Positions 11,745 through 25,233 of a DNA stretch of 64,000 bases are shown in pieces. Source of the stretch: Adenophora triphylla var. japonica (taxonomy: Eukaryota > Streptophyta > Magnoliopsida > Asterales > Campanulaceae); contig JAFEMH010001478.1 of assembly GCA_022495995.1 (NCBI GenBank), positions 62,001-126,000 of the forward strand, in the 5' to 3' direction. The notes under the pieces were generated by a model. It saw nothing but the letters and a program-made list of their open reading frames with translations, was not told the origin of the DNA and searched no databases. A program made the position numbers and the translations under genes. Each line of letters starts with the position of its first letter. The stretch's first letter is position 1.

Positions 11745-12480
11745 AAGGAGCACTTCTTCTTGGAGGATTGATTATCGAAAGTAAGCGCAATCTTTCCGGG
11801 TTCCCCAACCTTAAAGCTGCCTGAAATTACTGGTTCATCAGCTCCTCCAATCTTCCTAGACTTTTGTACGATCACGGTGTATCCATCCTCAGCACTTGGT
11901 ACGAATTCAGCTCCATAAGCCACATCCCATCCTACAACTCTCGCCTCCCAAACCAATATGATTGCCTACACACCCAAACAATCTCAAGATTAAAATTCAT
12001 ATTCTATGAGCTTATACAAAAATTGCACACACATACACACACACACACATATATATACTCCCTCCGTCCCATTTATCAATTACAATTGGAATTTCATTAG
12101 GATGATTATATTGACATTAATGTTTTGTCAAATTTCACTTGTGTTGACTAATGTGGCCAATATAAATGGGACGGAGGGAGTAATGATTATTAATAGTTGA
12201 GTTGTGGTACCTCAGAAACTGGGATCTCAATGGCGTGTTTGGTTGCTGGCTTGATGATATATATCTGATGAAAGGCAGTTTACATATATATTAGCAAGAG
12301 CCCACGAAAGAAACTTGTAAAACAAAGAAAGTAAAGAAAACAAGGAATAACTAACTTGAAGATGGTTTCAGCGGATTTTGATGGCCCTGCAAATACAAAC
12401 TTGCTCTTGGTCCTTTGGGTGAAAAAGGGATTGATCATCCTATAGAAGGCCAGGTACCACCATGGCACATTGATGAACAC
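11745..12480 (-). pseudogene. Patellin-like (SEC14/CRAL-TRIO plus GOLD) gene fragment, three exons
   Basis: Patellins are phosphoinositide-binding proteins with a SEC14 lipid-binding domain and a C-terminal GOLD domain, acting at membranes and the cell plate. Three exon-like pieces are visible on the minus strand. 12480-12361 has the end of the SEC14 domain (VFINVPWWYLAF, FFTQRTKSKFVFAGPSKSAE). 12264-12211 has IIKPATKHAIEIPVSE. 11965 to about 11745 has GOLD (GWDVAYGAEFVP, EDGYTVIVQK, KVGEPGKIALTFDN). Each is flanked by plausible splice sites. The exon that normally carries the YIAPEQVPVQYGGL region is absent, as are all N-terminal exons. The reading after 'SSKKK' diverges from the family. Lying between a CACTA end and a hAT end, it is best read as captured or stranded gene DNA, not a working gene. 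Confidence 0.8.
12058..12180. mobile_element. Short Stowaway-like MITE in the patellin fragment intron
   Basis: CTCCCTCCGTCCCATTTAT and ATAAATGGGACGGAGGGAG, flanked by TA. Only 123 bp. It is preceded by a (CA)n run at about 12028-12048. Confidence 0.85.
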
Positions 12481-12508
12481 CTATGCATCACAATAAAAAG
12501 CATATTTT

Positions 12509-13927
<1,419 letters not shown>

Positions 13928-14670
13928 TTATATTTGGAATGGACACTAGGACTTCAATGGAGATGAAGACAATATCAGAACATACAATCCGAAATTTAAC
14001 TTAAAGAATAATTAAGGATGTGAGCAGGATTCTTCATCCTTACAAGGTGTTTCTGTTTAAGAATTAATCCAGTAAGGTATCTCTTCTTCTTTCTGCACTT
14101 CTTCCCCCTACTTAAGGGGGATATATGAACAAAAATTCAAAAAATGACAAGAAGCTTTATCCCTACTTTTGAATCATAGATTTCAGCTTGATGAATACCG
14201 TAAATTAAAGCGAAAATCAAAATTATTTACCCCTAAAATAAGGGTCTCGGAGTATTAAAGCGAAATTCAAAGTTTTTATCAACCTTAAAATAAGAGGCTT
14301 GAAATCATCAAAATCAAAAATTTGTTTACCAAGTAAAAATTGAAAATCTGGAGGTCTAATGGGATAAATTAAGCAAGGAAAGCGGAGGGCCATCGGAGAT
14401 TGAAGATCCAAACGACAACGTTAAGAGTCCTCTTGGCAAATAGACAAAACCTAAACAATATTGTTTGCTGGATTGGGAAGAATGAACAATTAACAACTAA
14501 ATATTTGTACAAACAATGATAATAGGGTTACCTGAGAGATTCTTGCTTAGAATCATATGAAAAAGCTACTCAAAATTATTAGGGCTTACTTAGTTAGCGC
14601 TAAATATGAAAACTTGGAGAGAGATGGAGACTCTGAAGGAGACGTTGATGAGATTCACACCACCATGAGC
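13928..14670. other. Unassigned DNA before the hAT right end
   Basis: No recognisable gene. A 62-residue minus-strand frame (14223-14411) has no family signature. This could be more of the captured gene region or the missing distal part of the CACTA element. Confidence 0.3.
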
Positions 14671-15109
14671 CGTCTGATCTCTAAATTTGTCCAAACTGAA
14701 CCAAACCGAGTACTAGCGGTTTGATCTCTAAATTTGTCCAAACTGAACCAAACCGAACCATTTACACCCCTATCAACATGTATCGAGTGCAAATTTTGAT
14801 ACCTTTGTTGAAATGTTGAAGTACTATCATCTCTTAATAGCAAAAGCGATGGGTATCAAAATTTAGTGTAATATTATGCAAATAGCAAATTTGTTACCTT
14901 GATTAATACCCTATCAAATTTCGATAACCATTATTAGAACATTACATGATGCAAAAATTTTATCACATTAAAAATAATTAATTATTATGTTAAAAGTATT
15001 ATTTACAAAAAAAAATGTCAAAATCTTACAAAAAAACATGTTTTTCTTTTAAGTTTAGAAAAAACGTGCTTTAATTCCCCTGATCATGCTAGTGTTAAGA
15101 GTAACAAAG

Positions 15110-16740
15110 TGTCGATTTAAAGAGTGTCAGTGCATGCATTATTAAGTATCAGTGTTAGTGTAACAAATTGACAGTGTAAACGGTGGCAGTATATGTATTA
15201 TTAAGTGCAAATGTTAGTTTAAAAAAGTGTCAATATTAGTATCAAAGTGACAGTGTATTTATTATTTAATGCCAGTGTATTTATTTTTAAATGACATTGT
15301 TAGTGTAAAAAACTATCAGTGTTAGTGTACCAAAGTGTTAGTGTAAAGAGTGTCATACCAGTGTAAAGAGTGACAGTTCATGTATTATTAAGTGTCAGTG
15401 TAAAAAAGTGTCAGTGTTATTGTTAAAAAGTGTCAGTGTTTGTGTAAACAAATGACAGTGTGAAAAGTGACAGTGCATGTATTATTAAGTGTCAGTATAA
15501 AAGAGTGACAGTGTAGGGTAAAAAAGTGTCAGTAGTGTTAGTATAAAAAAGTGAAGTGTGAAGAGTTTCATTGCATGTATTATTAAGTGCTAGTGTAAAA
15601 ATGATTTTTTCTTAATTTTAGAAAAAAATACATTTTTTATAATAGCAACTCAAAAAAATTATGAAAAAAATATTTATAATATATTTGAGTTTTTATTTTA
15701 ATATTATATAATTGCCAAAAACTTATAAAAACGCGTTTTTTTGTTAACTTAACAAAAAACGTGTTTTACCGTCTTCCTCTATAAGCAGATAACGCACCCA
15801 ACACACCTCTCTCTCTTTCTCTCTCTATCCGGAATTACTTTCTCTCTCTCCTCTCTCTCTCTCTCTATACGCAGGAGTCACGCAAACAGAGCCCCCATCG
15901 TCCTCACCACCAGATCTCTCTCCGGCGACCCAAGTCCCTGAATCTCCCTCACCGGTGACCCAATCCCCTTCTCATCACCTCGCTTCCATCTCTCTCTCTA
16001 TCCCAATCGACGCCGCCCCCAACTCCGAGCTCCCTGTTTTGCGACATGTTGAAATCTGATTGTTGGGGAGCCATTAATGGTGAAATCACTTCGTAAGTAC
16101 AGTGGCAATTCAAATTTTCTTGAACAGAGGATTGATAAATTGGAATTTTGAGGATTGTTTGATTTTGAATGCCCAGTTTAATTGATTTTGAATGCCAGTC
16201 TATGTTTTTTCGAGTGCCAGTACATGTTAATTTGAGTACCAGTTTGAGAATTTGATGCAATGGTGGACTGGGTAATTAGATGCCAGTGTATGTGTTTTGG
16301 AGTGCCAGTCCATGTATTTTGGAGTGCCAGTTAGTGTATAATAGAGTGCCAGTAAGTGTGTAACTGAGTGTCAATGTATTTTTTGAATGTCAGTTCTTGT
16401 AATTTTGAATGCCAGTCCATGTTTTTTTGAATGCCAGTTCATGTTTTTTTGAATATCAGCAAAAATAATTATCAGTGTTTTTGAGTGCCAGTATATGCAT
16501 TTTTGAGTGCCAGTAAATGTGTTTTCAAATGCCAGTCCATATATTTTTGAATGCCAGTGCTTGTATTTTTGAGAGCCAGCAAAAATATTAGTGTAACAAA
16601 GTGCCAGTGTTAGTGTAACAGAGTGCCAGTGTGAAGAGTGCCAGTTCATGTATTTAAAAGTGCTCGTGTAAAAAGTGCCAGTTTCATGTTTATAAAATGC
16701 CAGTATGAAATCACTGGTCATTTGTAATATTAACACTGAC
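15110..16740. repeat. Degenerate short tandem repeats around a CT-rich segment
   Basis: 15110-15600 consists of variants of 'agtgtcagtgttagtgtaaa', and 16170-16740 of 'gagtgccagtccatgtattt'. Between them (15790-16110) is a CT-rich stretch ('ctctctctttctctctc', then 'tccggcgacccaag', 'tcaccggtgaccc') that resembles the 5' UTR and first coding bases of a plant gene, but no product can be named. Confidence 0.6.
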
Positions 16741-17235
16741 ATTTATCATGGTTGCCGGTAATTACAAAAATGCCACCGTTTATTTTGAACATGGTTGCCA
16801 GTAATTACAAAATTGCCACCGTTTATTTTGAACAGTGCTTTGAAAAATACGTTTTTCCTTATCTTAAGAAAAAACTAGTTTTTTATAAGACCAACTCTAT
16901 ATAATTATAATTTATATTAAAAAAATAATTAATTAATATATTGATCATATTTTGAAATTATTTATCATGTTAAAATATTAATAAAATTAATAACTAACAA
17001 AAAAATAATTTAATATTAAAATTTTGATATCTGTAATTGAAGATTATTTTTTGATATCATATAAATAGTGTGTATAAGTATCAAAATTTAATTTTGATAT
17101 CTATTGAATAATGAAAATAGGGCCCATTGAAGTTGCCCTTATAGCCTTATATTTCGACATTTTGGCTGTGCTAATTTACGTGACATCGTCCAGCAGCGAA
17201 TTGAATTCTTAACTAATTACTCCGAACTTAGCAAC

Positions 17236-17576
17236 TAGGGATGACCAAATCGGACCGGAATCGAAAAATTGGATCGGAATCGGACCGGAAAAGCCCGAAA
17301 CCGTCATGAACCGTCACGAAAACAGGAATCGGTTTGGAGTTGGGCCGGTTAAGGGTCACCAAAATGGTGAACCGGATCGGAAAAAGCCCGGAACCGGACG
17401 AAAATTCATTGTTTTTCAATAGAATCGGACCGAAAAAAGCTCGAAACCGGACGAACCGGGAAGAAAATCGAAACCGAATTAACCGGAACCGTGAACAAAC
17501 CGGACCGATTAAGGGTCATACATTTTTCAAATCGAAACCGGCAATTCCAAACCGAAACCGATTTTGGTCATCCCTA
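17236..17576. mobile_element. hAT MITE, 341 bp, perfect 8-bp target duplication
   Basis: TAGGGATGACCAAATCGG and CCGATTTTGGTCATCCCTA ends, with TTAGCAAC duplicated at 17228-17235 and 17577-17584. The interior is dense in 'aaccgga / tcggacc' subterminal words. No transposase. Confidence 0.92.
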
Positions 17577-17841
17577 TTAGCAACACTATGCTTCTTCCTT
17601 TCCTTTTGTAAGGCAGTAGGATTAGGGTCAACAAAATTTTTAAATTCGTACAAATTAACTTGTTTATCAATTGTATCAATTATAATTATTGATATTAAAA
17701 ATTGATATGCTGAAATGCTGGTTCGATACTATTGTATTAGTTCTTTATAATTGGTTGATACATGTTACATAGATTTAATATTAGTTGGTATACCGAGTAC
17801 CAATTAAAGTTTTAAAAAATATTATTTTTTCATATAAATAT

Positions 17842-18158
17842 TAAAGAAAAAACTTAATTTTTGTTCATCGTACTTTGGGATGTGTTTCACTTTTACTATC
17901 GAACTTTATTTATTTCATTTTTACCATCGTACTTCAAATAAATGTGTCATTTTATTACAAATTTAGGTTAAAATGACAATATTGTTTATAGTACAATGGT
18001 AAAAATGAAATAAATTTGAGTGTAAATAACAAATTTGAGTATAAAATGACACCATTATATGTAGTACGATGATAAAAATGAAAAAATAAAATAAAATTCG
18101 ATGTTAAAAATGAAACATATCCCAAAATATGATGAATAAAAATGAAGTTTTTTCAATA
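17842..18158. mobile_element. Long-armed MITE, 317 bp
   Basis: Inverted arms of about 80 bp: left 'gaaaaaacttaatttttgtt' and right complement 'gaaaaaacttcatttttatt' continue through 'catcgta(c)tttgggat'. It is flanked by ATAAATAT (17834-17841 and 18159-18166). The 8-bp duplication suggests hAT, but the A/T-rich site makes this less certain. Confidence 0.7.
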
Positions 18159-18335
18159 ATAAATATCTATAGTATAAATGGGAACGGGGTGCTACAATAT
18201 AATAAACAGTATCAAGTGCTGAATTTTTCATTTTGCCCTCACTAAGTTATTCCTTTCCCATTTTGCCCTTAAAAAAAATTTAGAAAAAAAAAAAACGCAT
18301 GTCCTTGAACACGGGCTTTTACTAGTGTATGTATA

Positions 18336-18623
18336 CTCCCTCCGTCCCACGTAAATGCAAACTAACTTTTTGGGTATGGGAATTAAGGAAAAGTAGGAGA
18401 GAGAAATAGGTGGAGGAGGTGTTTGTGAGTATGAAGAATTAAATAGGAGAGAGAATGAGTGGGAGAAATAGTTAGGAGAGAGAATGTTGTGAGTGTAAAA
18501 GTGAAGTAGGAAAAAGAATGAGTGGGTGGAATAGTGAATATTTATTTCCATTTTAGACAGTCCACATTTATGTGATATGGACCAAAATGGAAATAAGTTT
18601 GCATTTACGTGGAACGGAGGGAG
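18336..18623. mobile_element. Stowaway-like MITE (core with GAGAGAATGAGTGGG)
   Basis: CTCCCTCCGTCCCACGTAAA at the left, TTTACGTGGAACGGAGGGAG at the right, TA flanks. The core shares 'gagagaatgagtggga(g)aa' with the elements at 18835, 48346, 51122 and 51653. Confidence 0.85.
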
Positions 18624-18834
18624 TATATGAAATCGTTCTTTTTTTAAAAATTAAGAGCAAAGATTTGTCTAATGTTCAGTCATGTCAGTGCTCGGATAAT
18701 AATTACCATAAGAACTTAATCACTTGAATAGACCACACTGGTCAAGCTTTTGATGCACTTTGCCTTACTAATACACTAGAGGCTAGAGCTAAGATTCGCA
18801 TATTGCATTGTTAATGTTCAAGCAAATAAAATAT

Positions 18835-19117
18835 TTCCTCCGCCCCGTTCGAAAGGGCAATTTTGCCTCCTAACACGAAAATTAAGAAATAAATAAGGTA
18901 AGTGATGTAAGAAAGAGAAAAAGGTTAAATGTTGTGAGTATGAAAAATTAAATAGGAGAGAGAATGAGTGGGAGGAATAGTTAGGAGAGAATATTGAGAA
19001 AATGAGTGGGGTAGGAAGAGTATAAAAATAATAAAAACTTTCCTTTTTGAAATTATGCCCTTTTAAATGAGACGCCCAAAAAAAAAATTTATACCCTTTC
19101 GAACGGGACGAAGGGAG
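18835..19117. mobile_element. Stowaway-like MITE
   Basis: Ends 'cctccgccccgttcgaaagg' and 'cctttcgaacgggacgaagg', followed by GAG then TA. Same core as the element at 18336, different arms. Confidence 0.8.
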
Positions 19118-19628
19118 TACATGTCAATCATATAGTATGACCTAATACCATCAAAGCACTGAATACGAATATCCTTAAGAATATTTATCTTTGATTGCTA
19201 CCGGAGTTTATTGCCTGGCTATCGAAATTATACACGAGGAGGAATCTTTACTTTTCATTGCCAAAAAGATTTTATCCATAACTTTCAATCATTTCTTAGC
19301 TATCGCTGAATTTAGATTTTCGTTGAAGCTTGGTGAAGCTAATTTAATAAACTTCTCTAACCCCTGCATTGGCCTTGCCTCAGGTTGCTGCCGTGTCTGC
19401 CCCTGAGCTGCCATATTCTGAAGAAAGACCCGGAACATAGCCATCATCTCAGCGTTCTGATTTTCCCTAGCACCCAAATCACCAATATTTTCCTGTTCCC
19501 TCTGCTGGTCATCACCAGTCCCAGCCATTTCACCAATCCCTGTATTAAACACTCGGCGTCAGAGATCGCACACTCTCCCTTAGACTAGACATCTACCCTT
19601 GACTTCTAGCCATGACTCTGATACCAAC
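19118..19628 (-). pseudogene. Ty3/gypsy gag stub with leader and PBS
   Basis: Minus-strand gag N-terminus at 19552-19320 (MAGTGDDQQREQ, MFRVFLQNMAAQGQ, GLEKFIKLASPSF). It is the same family as the gag fragments at 62786-62943 and 56697-56922. It breaks after SFNEN, where related copies read SFNGDPDP. Between gag and the LTR the minus strand reads TTGGTATCAGAGTC (about 19612-19625), matching a primer-binding site for initiator Met tRNA. Everything downstream of gag is lost; 19118-19300 is unassigned. Confidence 0.75.
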
Positions 19629-20223
19629 TGTGAGGGCTCTCTCCAACTCCAGGACCTATAACTCGTGTCCTAAGCTGGAGGGTCCTCAAAATATACTTTA
19701 AAAAAACTTTTCTTTTATTAACTTGAAAAGTATATTACTTTTTTTTCAAAACAATTTCAAAATAACCCCTCTATTCGGAGGTAGCATATAAACCTGCTTT
19801 CAAATCAAAACCTGTTTAAACGTAAACAGTACAAACATACAGGCTTACACAAGCCCACTTTAACACATATCAACTCCCAGGTTTAATTACAAAACGACAC
19901 ACTGAAAACTTGTTTATAACAGTTGTATATACAAACTTTTTTCCAAAAGAATAGCACCAACCACAACCCCAACTCCCAACCACAACATACCCTGACAACC
20001 CAAAAAGATGTCCAAACTCCTCCCCGGCCTCACCGGTCCGGTCCTCCTGTCTCAGCGGGATCTAAAACAATAAAGGGAGAAGAGGTGAGAATGAATCTCA
20101 ATAAGTTATTATGCATGCAACAATATGCCATATAACATGCAACGCATAAACATGTTGCTCATATCACATTGGGAAAACAGTAATCACTTTACGTTACCTT
20201 TCCCTCCTGATCTGTAAGTCATA

Positions 20224-20500
20224 AAATATGCAACACATAAACAGGTAGCTCATATAATATGCAACACACCCAGGTTGCTCAACCAAATATGCAACACATA
20301 AACAGGTTGCTCATATAATATGCAACACACCCAAGTTGCTAAACCAAATATGTCACACATAAGCAGGTTGCTCATATAATATGCAACACACACAGGTTGC
20401 TCAACCAAATATGCCACACATAAACAGGTTGCTATATAATATGCAACACACCCAGGTTGCTCAACCAAATATGCCACAGATAAGCAGGTTGCTCATATAA
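20224..20500. repeat. 62-bp tandem repeats inside the LTR
   Basis: About 4.4 copies of a unit containing 'aggttgctcatataatatgc' and 'caacacacccaggttgctca'. The minus-strand frame through it (20250-20477) is a by-product of the repeat. Confidence 0.85.
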
Positions 20501-22117
20501 TTGGGAAAACAGTCAACACTTTACGTTACCTTTCCCACCTGAATAATCAGTCGTATAGAACATATAAGTCTCCCCTCTATCTGTAAGGCGTATGGCACAT
20601 ACAGCAGAGGCCAATTACAATATAACAACTCTCATTTATCTGTAAGGCTTTTGGCACGATACAGTCCCACATAAAGTGGCCAATCCCACATCAAGTGGCC
20701 AATCCCACGTCTGTGACCACAGGCATGCCATGTCACAATATCATGTAACATTCCCAACTATCTGTAAGGCTTTTGACACGATACAGCAGTGGCTATTCCC
20801 ATGTCTGTGGCCAACAGACATGCCAAGTCATAGGTATAATGCAATTCAATCCCTTATAGAACAAATATATACCTGATTGTATCCCATTATACCCATAACA
20901 GCAGTTCATATAATCATATCCAAGTACATAAACAGTTACTTGAAATTACATCCACACATAGGGATATCAATATATAACATGTTAATATTAATCATGTCAA
21001 ACCATTTTCACAGTGCAACTTACCTTGTAAACACTGTTGAATAATGCCAAACCAATAACATGGTATAACACTCATGCTCAACCCAATGAAGTAGTGCAAC
21101 ATGTATTTAAACACAATGTGCACAACCAATTATGAATATGCTATCACATATGGCACAATGTATATCAAGTAAGCCCTACATATCCATGTTGTACTATTAC
21201 ACACCTTATATAAAAGTTCTATAACAATTTACCAAGTTTTATCAACTTTGGTTCAAGTTCCACAATTGCCTTTCAACCATTTTCAGGACACTATTTAAAG
21301 CCATTACCTTTCTCATTTTAGGTCATTTAAGACTCCCTTACATAGTACGAATATTGTACTAGCGTTATAGTCATAGAGGAATCAATTTCGTACTAAGTTG
21401 CCCATGTCTACACACTTGCAAACTTAATACCAACCCAGTCCTGCCAAGCCTTCACAATAGCGTGACATATACTTAAACACTATAGAGTACAATAATCCAA
21501 CACATGGTATTTATACTCTTGCTCAACTAATGAAATAGTGCAACATATATTTACACATTAATGAGTCACAACCAACCATGCTGATGTAAACGTTCAAGTA
21601 CATAAACCGTTACTTGAATATAAATTCATAATTGGGATATCAATACATAATATGATAATATCACTCCCGTCGAACCCTCACAATAGTGTGAGGTATATAT
21701 AAACACTATGAAATCGTATCAATGTGATAACAGGGTATTTACACCCATGTTCAACTCATGAAATAATGCTACAATTATTTCACGCCCTATATGAATCAAT
21801 AACTATATAGAGGTAACCACACATAGAGGTACAATGTAATACACGTAGCCCTACGTGCTCAAAACATAACGTGGAACACCTTCTATAAAGGTTCAATATA
21901 AATTTATCCAATTTTAACAACTTTGGTTAAAGTTTACAATTGACTTTCAATCAGTTTCGGGACAATATTTAAAGCCCTTCTCAATATCAATTTGGACCAT
22001 TTAAGGTTCCATTACATAGTACTAAAGTTGTACTAAAAGTATAGTCACAAAGGGACTAGATCCAAGCTAAGTTACTCATAGTTACAAGCTCACAAAGTAA
22101 GTAACAAGACCATGTCC

Positions 22118-23004
22118 TGGTCACGACTCGTGCTAATGGGCACGAGTCGTGCCCAAACCCTGTACGACTGCCTCAGTTTTCACGACTACCTTTTAGGGGT
22201 GGAAATGGTTCGGCTCAAACAGCGGTTCGAAACCGAGCAGAGCCAAACCGTGCGGTTTAGCTCGGTTTTTAAACTTATGCGGTTCAGCTCGGTTTAGAAA
22301 ATTGATAAACCACACGGTTCGGTTCGGCTCACGGTCTGACCCTTAAAGCCGAACCGAGCCGAACCGAGCCAAACCGTTTCAAGCTGAACCACAAGCCGAA
22401 CCGTAGAGCTTAACCGTGGAGCCGAGCTAGCTGACTGCAATCTACCTGAGGCACTCTTAGCCATCATGTTAATAGGAGATGCTTCCATAATAGGCATAAC
22501 CTGACTAACTATAGGTCCCAACTGCATAGAAAGAAATTTATGAACAATCCACGCTCTGAAGAAATTTGCAAAAGCAACGATGAGAAGAAAAGCCAAATCA
22601 TCATAACTGAAATAAGAATTACACCCACACATACACAATACAAATGCGGAAATAGAGCATGGAAAAAACACATACAAATGCGGAAATGGAACATGATAAA
22701 GCAAAACAGCTAAAACAAAGAAAACAGCAATGGAGAATAGCCCTCAGACCGTGGTTCAAACCGAACCAAGCCGAACCGTGATGGTTTAGCTCAGATCGGC
22801 TTGGACTATTTTGTGGTTCAGCTCGGTTTGGGATTTCTCCAAACCGATGTATAGCGGTTTGACTTATAAATTACCCCAAACAGAGCTAAACCGAACCATT
22901 TCCACCCCTACTACCTTTCACGAATTCAACCCAAGGTCAAGTAATGTCGCACGACTTTACCAAGCTTGGTCAAGACTCGTGCTAATGGGCACGAGTCGTG
23001 CCCA
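22118..23004. repeat. Direct copies of a hairpin on both sides of a hAT insertion
   Basis: The word 'gactcgtgctaatgggcacg' followed by 'agtcgtgccca' occurs at about 22123-22155 and 22975-23005. Each copy folds as GACTCGTGC / GCACGAGTC with a 6-base loop. Both belong to the LTR; the hAT sits between them. Confidence 0.75.
22194..22910. mobile_element. Non-autonomous hAT element, 717 bp, perfect 8-bp target duplication
   Basis: TAGGGGTGGAAATGGTTCGG and (complement of right end) TAGGGGTGGAAATGGTTCGG ends; CTACCTTT duplicated at 22186-22193 and 22911-22918. Subterminal 'cggttcggttcggctc' repeats match the hAT elements at 9509 and 50210. The centre (22440-22730, minus strand) is an open frame unlike the ends and may be captured DNA. 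Confidence 0.93.
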
Positions 23005-23889
23005 ACATCAGTTCCAACGTTTCTTGCCGGATAATATCAGCAGCAGCAGGACAACAACCAGTTCCCAGTTTTAGCTACAACAAGGAGCCTTAAGTTACTC
23101 ACCACATCAGTATATTGATTCCATAACATGTAAACCCTTACTACAAGGCCAAATAACATGTCTTAGCTACCATATCAACTTCTATATAACCCTCTCTACC
23201 AAGGAATCACTACCCTTCATCCAAACCATCATTTGCTTCATTTCAAAAGCCAAATAATGCATCTAAGCTGATCAAAAATCAGTCATATACCCATAACATC
23301 ATCAATTATATAGTATGAACAATTATGGAATTAAATCATAATAACTTACTCAAAATTTGCTGAAATAAAAGAAAGATTTACTCGGCTCTTCTTGTTCTAA
23401 TTGACTCCCTGATCACAAATATGAAGTCTAAATTGGAAACGAATCAACGGTTGAATTGTTGTGAATTTCTGAAGGTAACCTTAGGTTGGAAGATAATACG
23501 TACTGAGAGAGAAAGAGAAGAAAAGCTGAGGAAGAACAACCATGAAGTTTCTGGTGATATTTTGATATTTATATAGAATATCTACACTTTAGCTCCTTCT
23601 AAAAACCAATAACTACAAGCAACCCCTTATAGTTACATTTACACTTTAGCTCCTCCATACTTTTTATAACATTCCATTTGAAATTCAAATGCCATAAACC
23701 TTAATTCCCATTGGCTCAATTAGACATTATATAATTAAATTTACTTTATTCCCAACCTAATTCACATAAGTTGGCCAAAATATAAAAATAACCACATACA
23801 GTACAATGATCATATAATGTCTACCAGGAGATGCTATGCACCCCACCCCCCACGTGCCCAAATTGGTGCCTAAGTTTAGGGTCGTGACA

Positions 23890-25228
23890 TATTTCCTAGG
23901 AAAACCTCCCTTGGAAGATAGAAAAAACCAATATTGGTAATCTCTCCTTCCCTCACCCTTGATACACTCCTATACACTCTTATTCTATTGTTATTTGTTG
24001 TTTATCTTTATTTATGACATAAAGCTTTAATCTTTAGCAATGTAGCTTTAATATTTCCTACTCCCCCACACAAATGGCTCAATGGAGATCCTCTCCCTAG
24101 GATGAACAAGATTTCACAAGTGGCTTGTTCTAGGGATGATCTACCAAATGAGGATGTGATCCCCCTTTACATTTATGTATAAAAATGCAATCTTTATTTA
24201 CTATATGTCATCCCCTTCCCTTGATCTAGTTTTTCCAAAGATTGTCCACCTAATAAGGTATTAAGGACATAGGAGAAGCCATGAAGATCATCCTTTTACA
24301 TTATGTTCTTAGATTAAGATACTCTTTGTATTTCCATATTAAAAATGCAATCTATATATTAATATTGTTTCTTCCCATATCCCTAAAGTTGGAATCTTTC
24401 TCCAAGAATTGTCTAAAAAGCCTATTAAGGTATAAAAGACATATGATGAACATAAAGATCCAATTTTAATATCCCATTCCCCTAGTCCCATGGTTCTTGA
24501 GCATTCCATAGTGAGGATTGGTGTAAATACTCCATCGTTACATCAATTCCATTACAAAAATGCCATAATCTCTGTCCCTTTAAAAATCAATGAGTCTTGG
24601 TCCCAAAATCTCCGATAATCACTTGAGACAAACACAAAATGTCCCTATGAATCACCATTGTCTCAAGATGTAGAATTGATGGACAAAGATTTATTCTTTT
24701 TCTAAAAAGTTTCATTCTTGGACTTAAAAATAATTCTTTTGATCACATTTGACTAAAATCCCCAAAAGTTAGATTAAGACATACCAAGGCTCTCACGCCT
24801 ATATTAGTTGATTAATCTAATGGGAGGGTAGATAGGTCCCATAATGATGATCATAAGTCCAAAACGAGTATGGGATCAAATCCCGAAAACACCAAAGTCC
24901 AAGGTATCCTGAACTAAAACCTTCTTAAAAATGGTTCTTACGTTCGGATAATAAACTTGGCACATCTTTTCTCTTTTCTCAAATCACACACGCACACAAA
25001 CAAGCACAAATTTTAGATCTTTGAAGACTTGCTTTTGCAAGGCTCCTTTGGTGAATGCCAAAAGTTCTTCCCAAGGAGTAACTTAACCTCTGAACCCTTT
25101 TCCTTTTTTCAAAGTTTTGAGAATAAATAAAAATGGCGTGGCGACTCCGTTTTTCATAACTATGGTGTCTTCCAAATGAGGTGAACTCGACCCTTTTCGC
25201 ATAGAAAAAAAATGGGGTAATTCACACA
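23890..25228 (+). mobile_element. Tat-like LTR, plus orientation, truncated on the left
   Basis: Its reverse complement parallels the plus-strand reading of the LTRs at 30247 and 44871: start TGTGTGAATTACCCC, then 'ggagtcgccacgccattt', 'aggttaagttact', 'cttgggaagaac', 'gggatttgatccca', and the 'gcaaa.gatgca' stretch. It is diverged (many substitutions). Similarity fades left of about 24200, where the 19629-23889 LTR abuts it. Its sense end (25228) is inserted into a gag gene of another element; TATTT follows it. Confidence 0.65.
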
Positions 25229-25233
25229 TATTT

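Larger units (their letters stand above)
19629..23889 (-). mobile_element. Long gypsy LTR (about 3.5 kb before a hAT insertion)
   Basis: The minus-strand LTR begins TGTCACGACCCTAAAC (23889) and ends GAGAGCCCTCACA (19629), directly before the PBS. Length is 4261 bp including a 717 bp hAT and its 8-bp duplication. Its length, PBS and gag type suggest a Tekay/Del-like chromovirus, but no pol is left to prove it. Internal repeats account for much of the length: four 62-bp units (20224-20500) and a duplicated block (about 21000-21430 against 21700-22100). Confidence 0.75.

Noticed and set aside
20250..20477. Cys-rich 75-residue minus-strand frame
   Set aside because: Translation of the 62-bp tandem repeats in the LTR.
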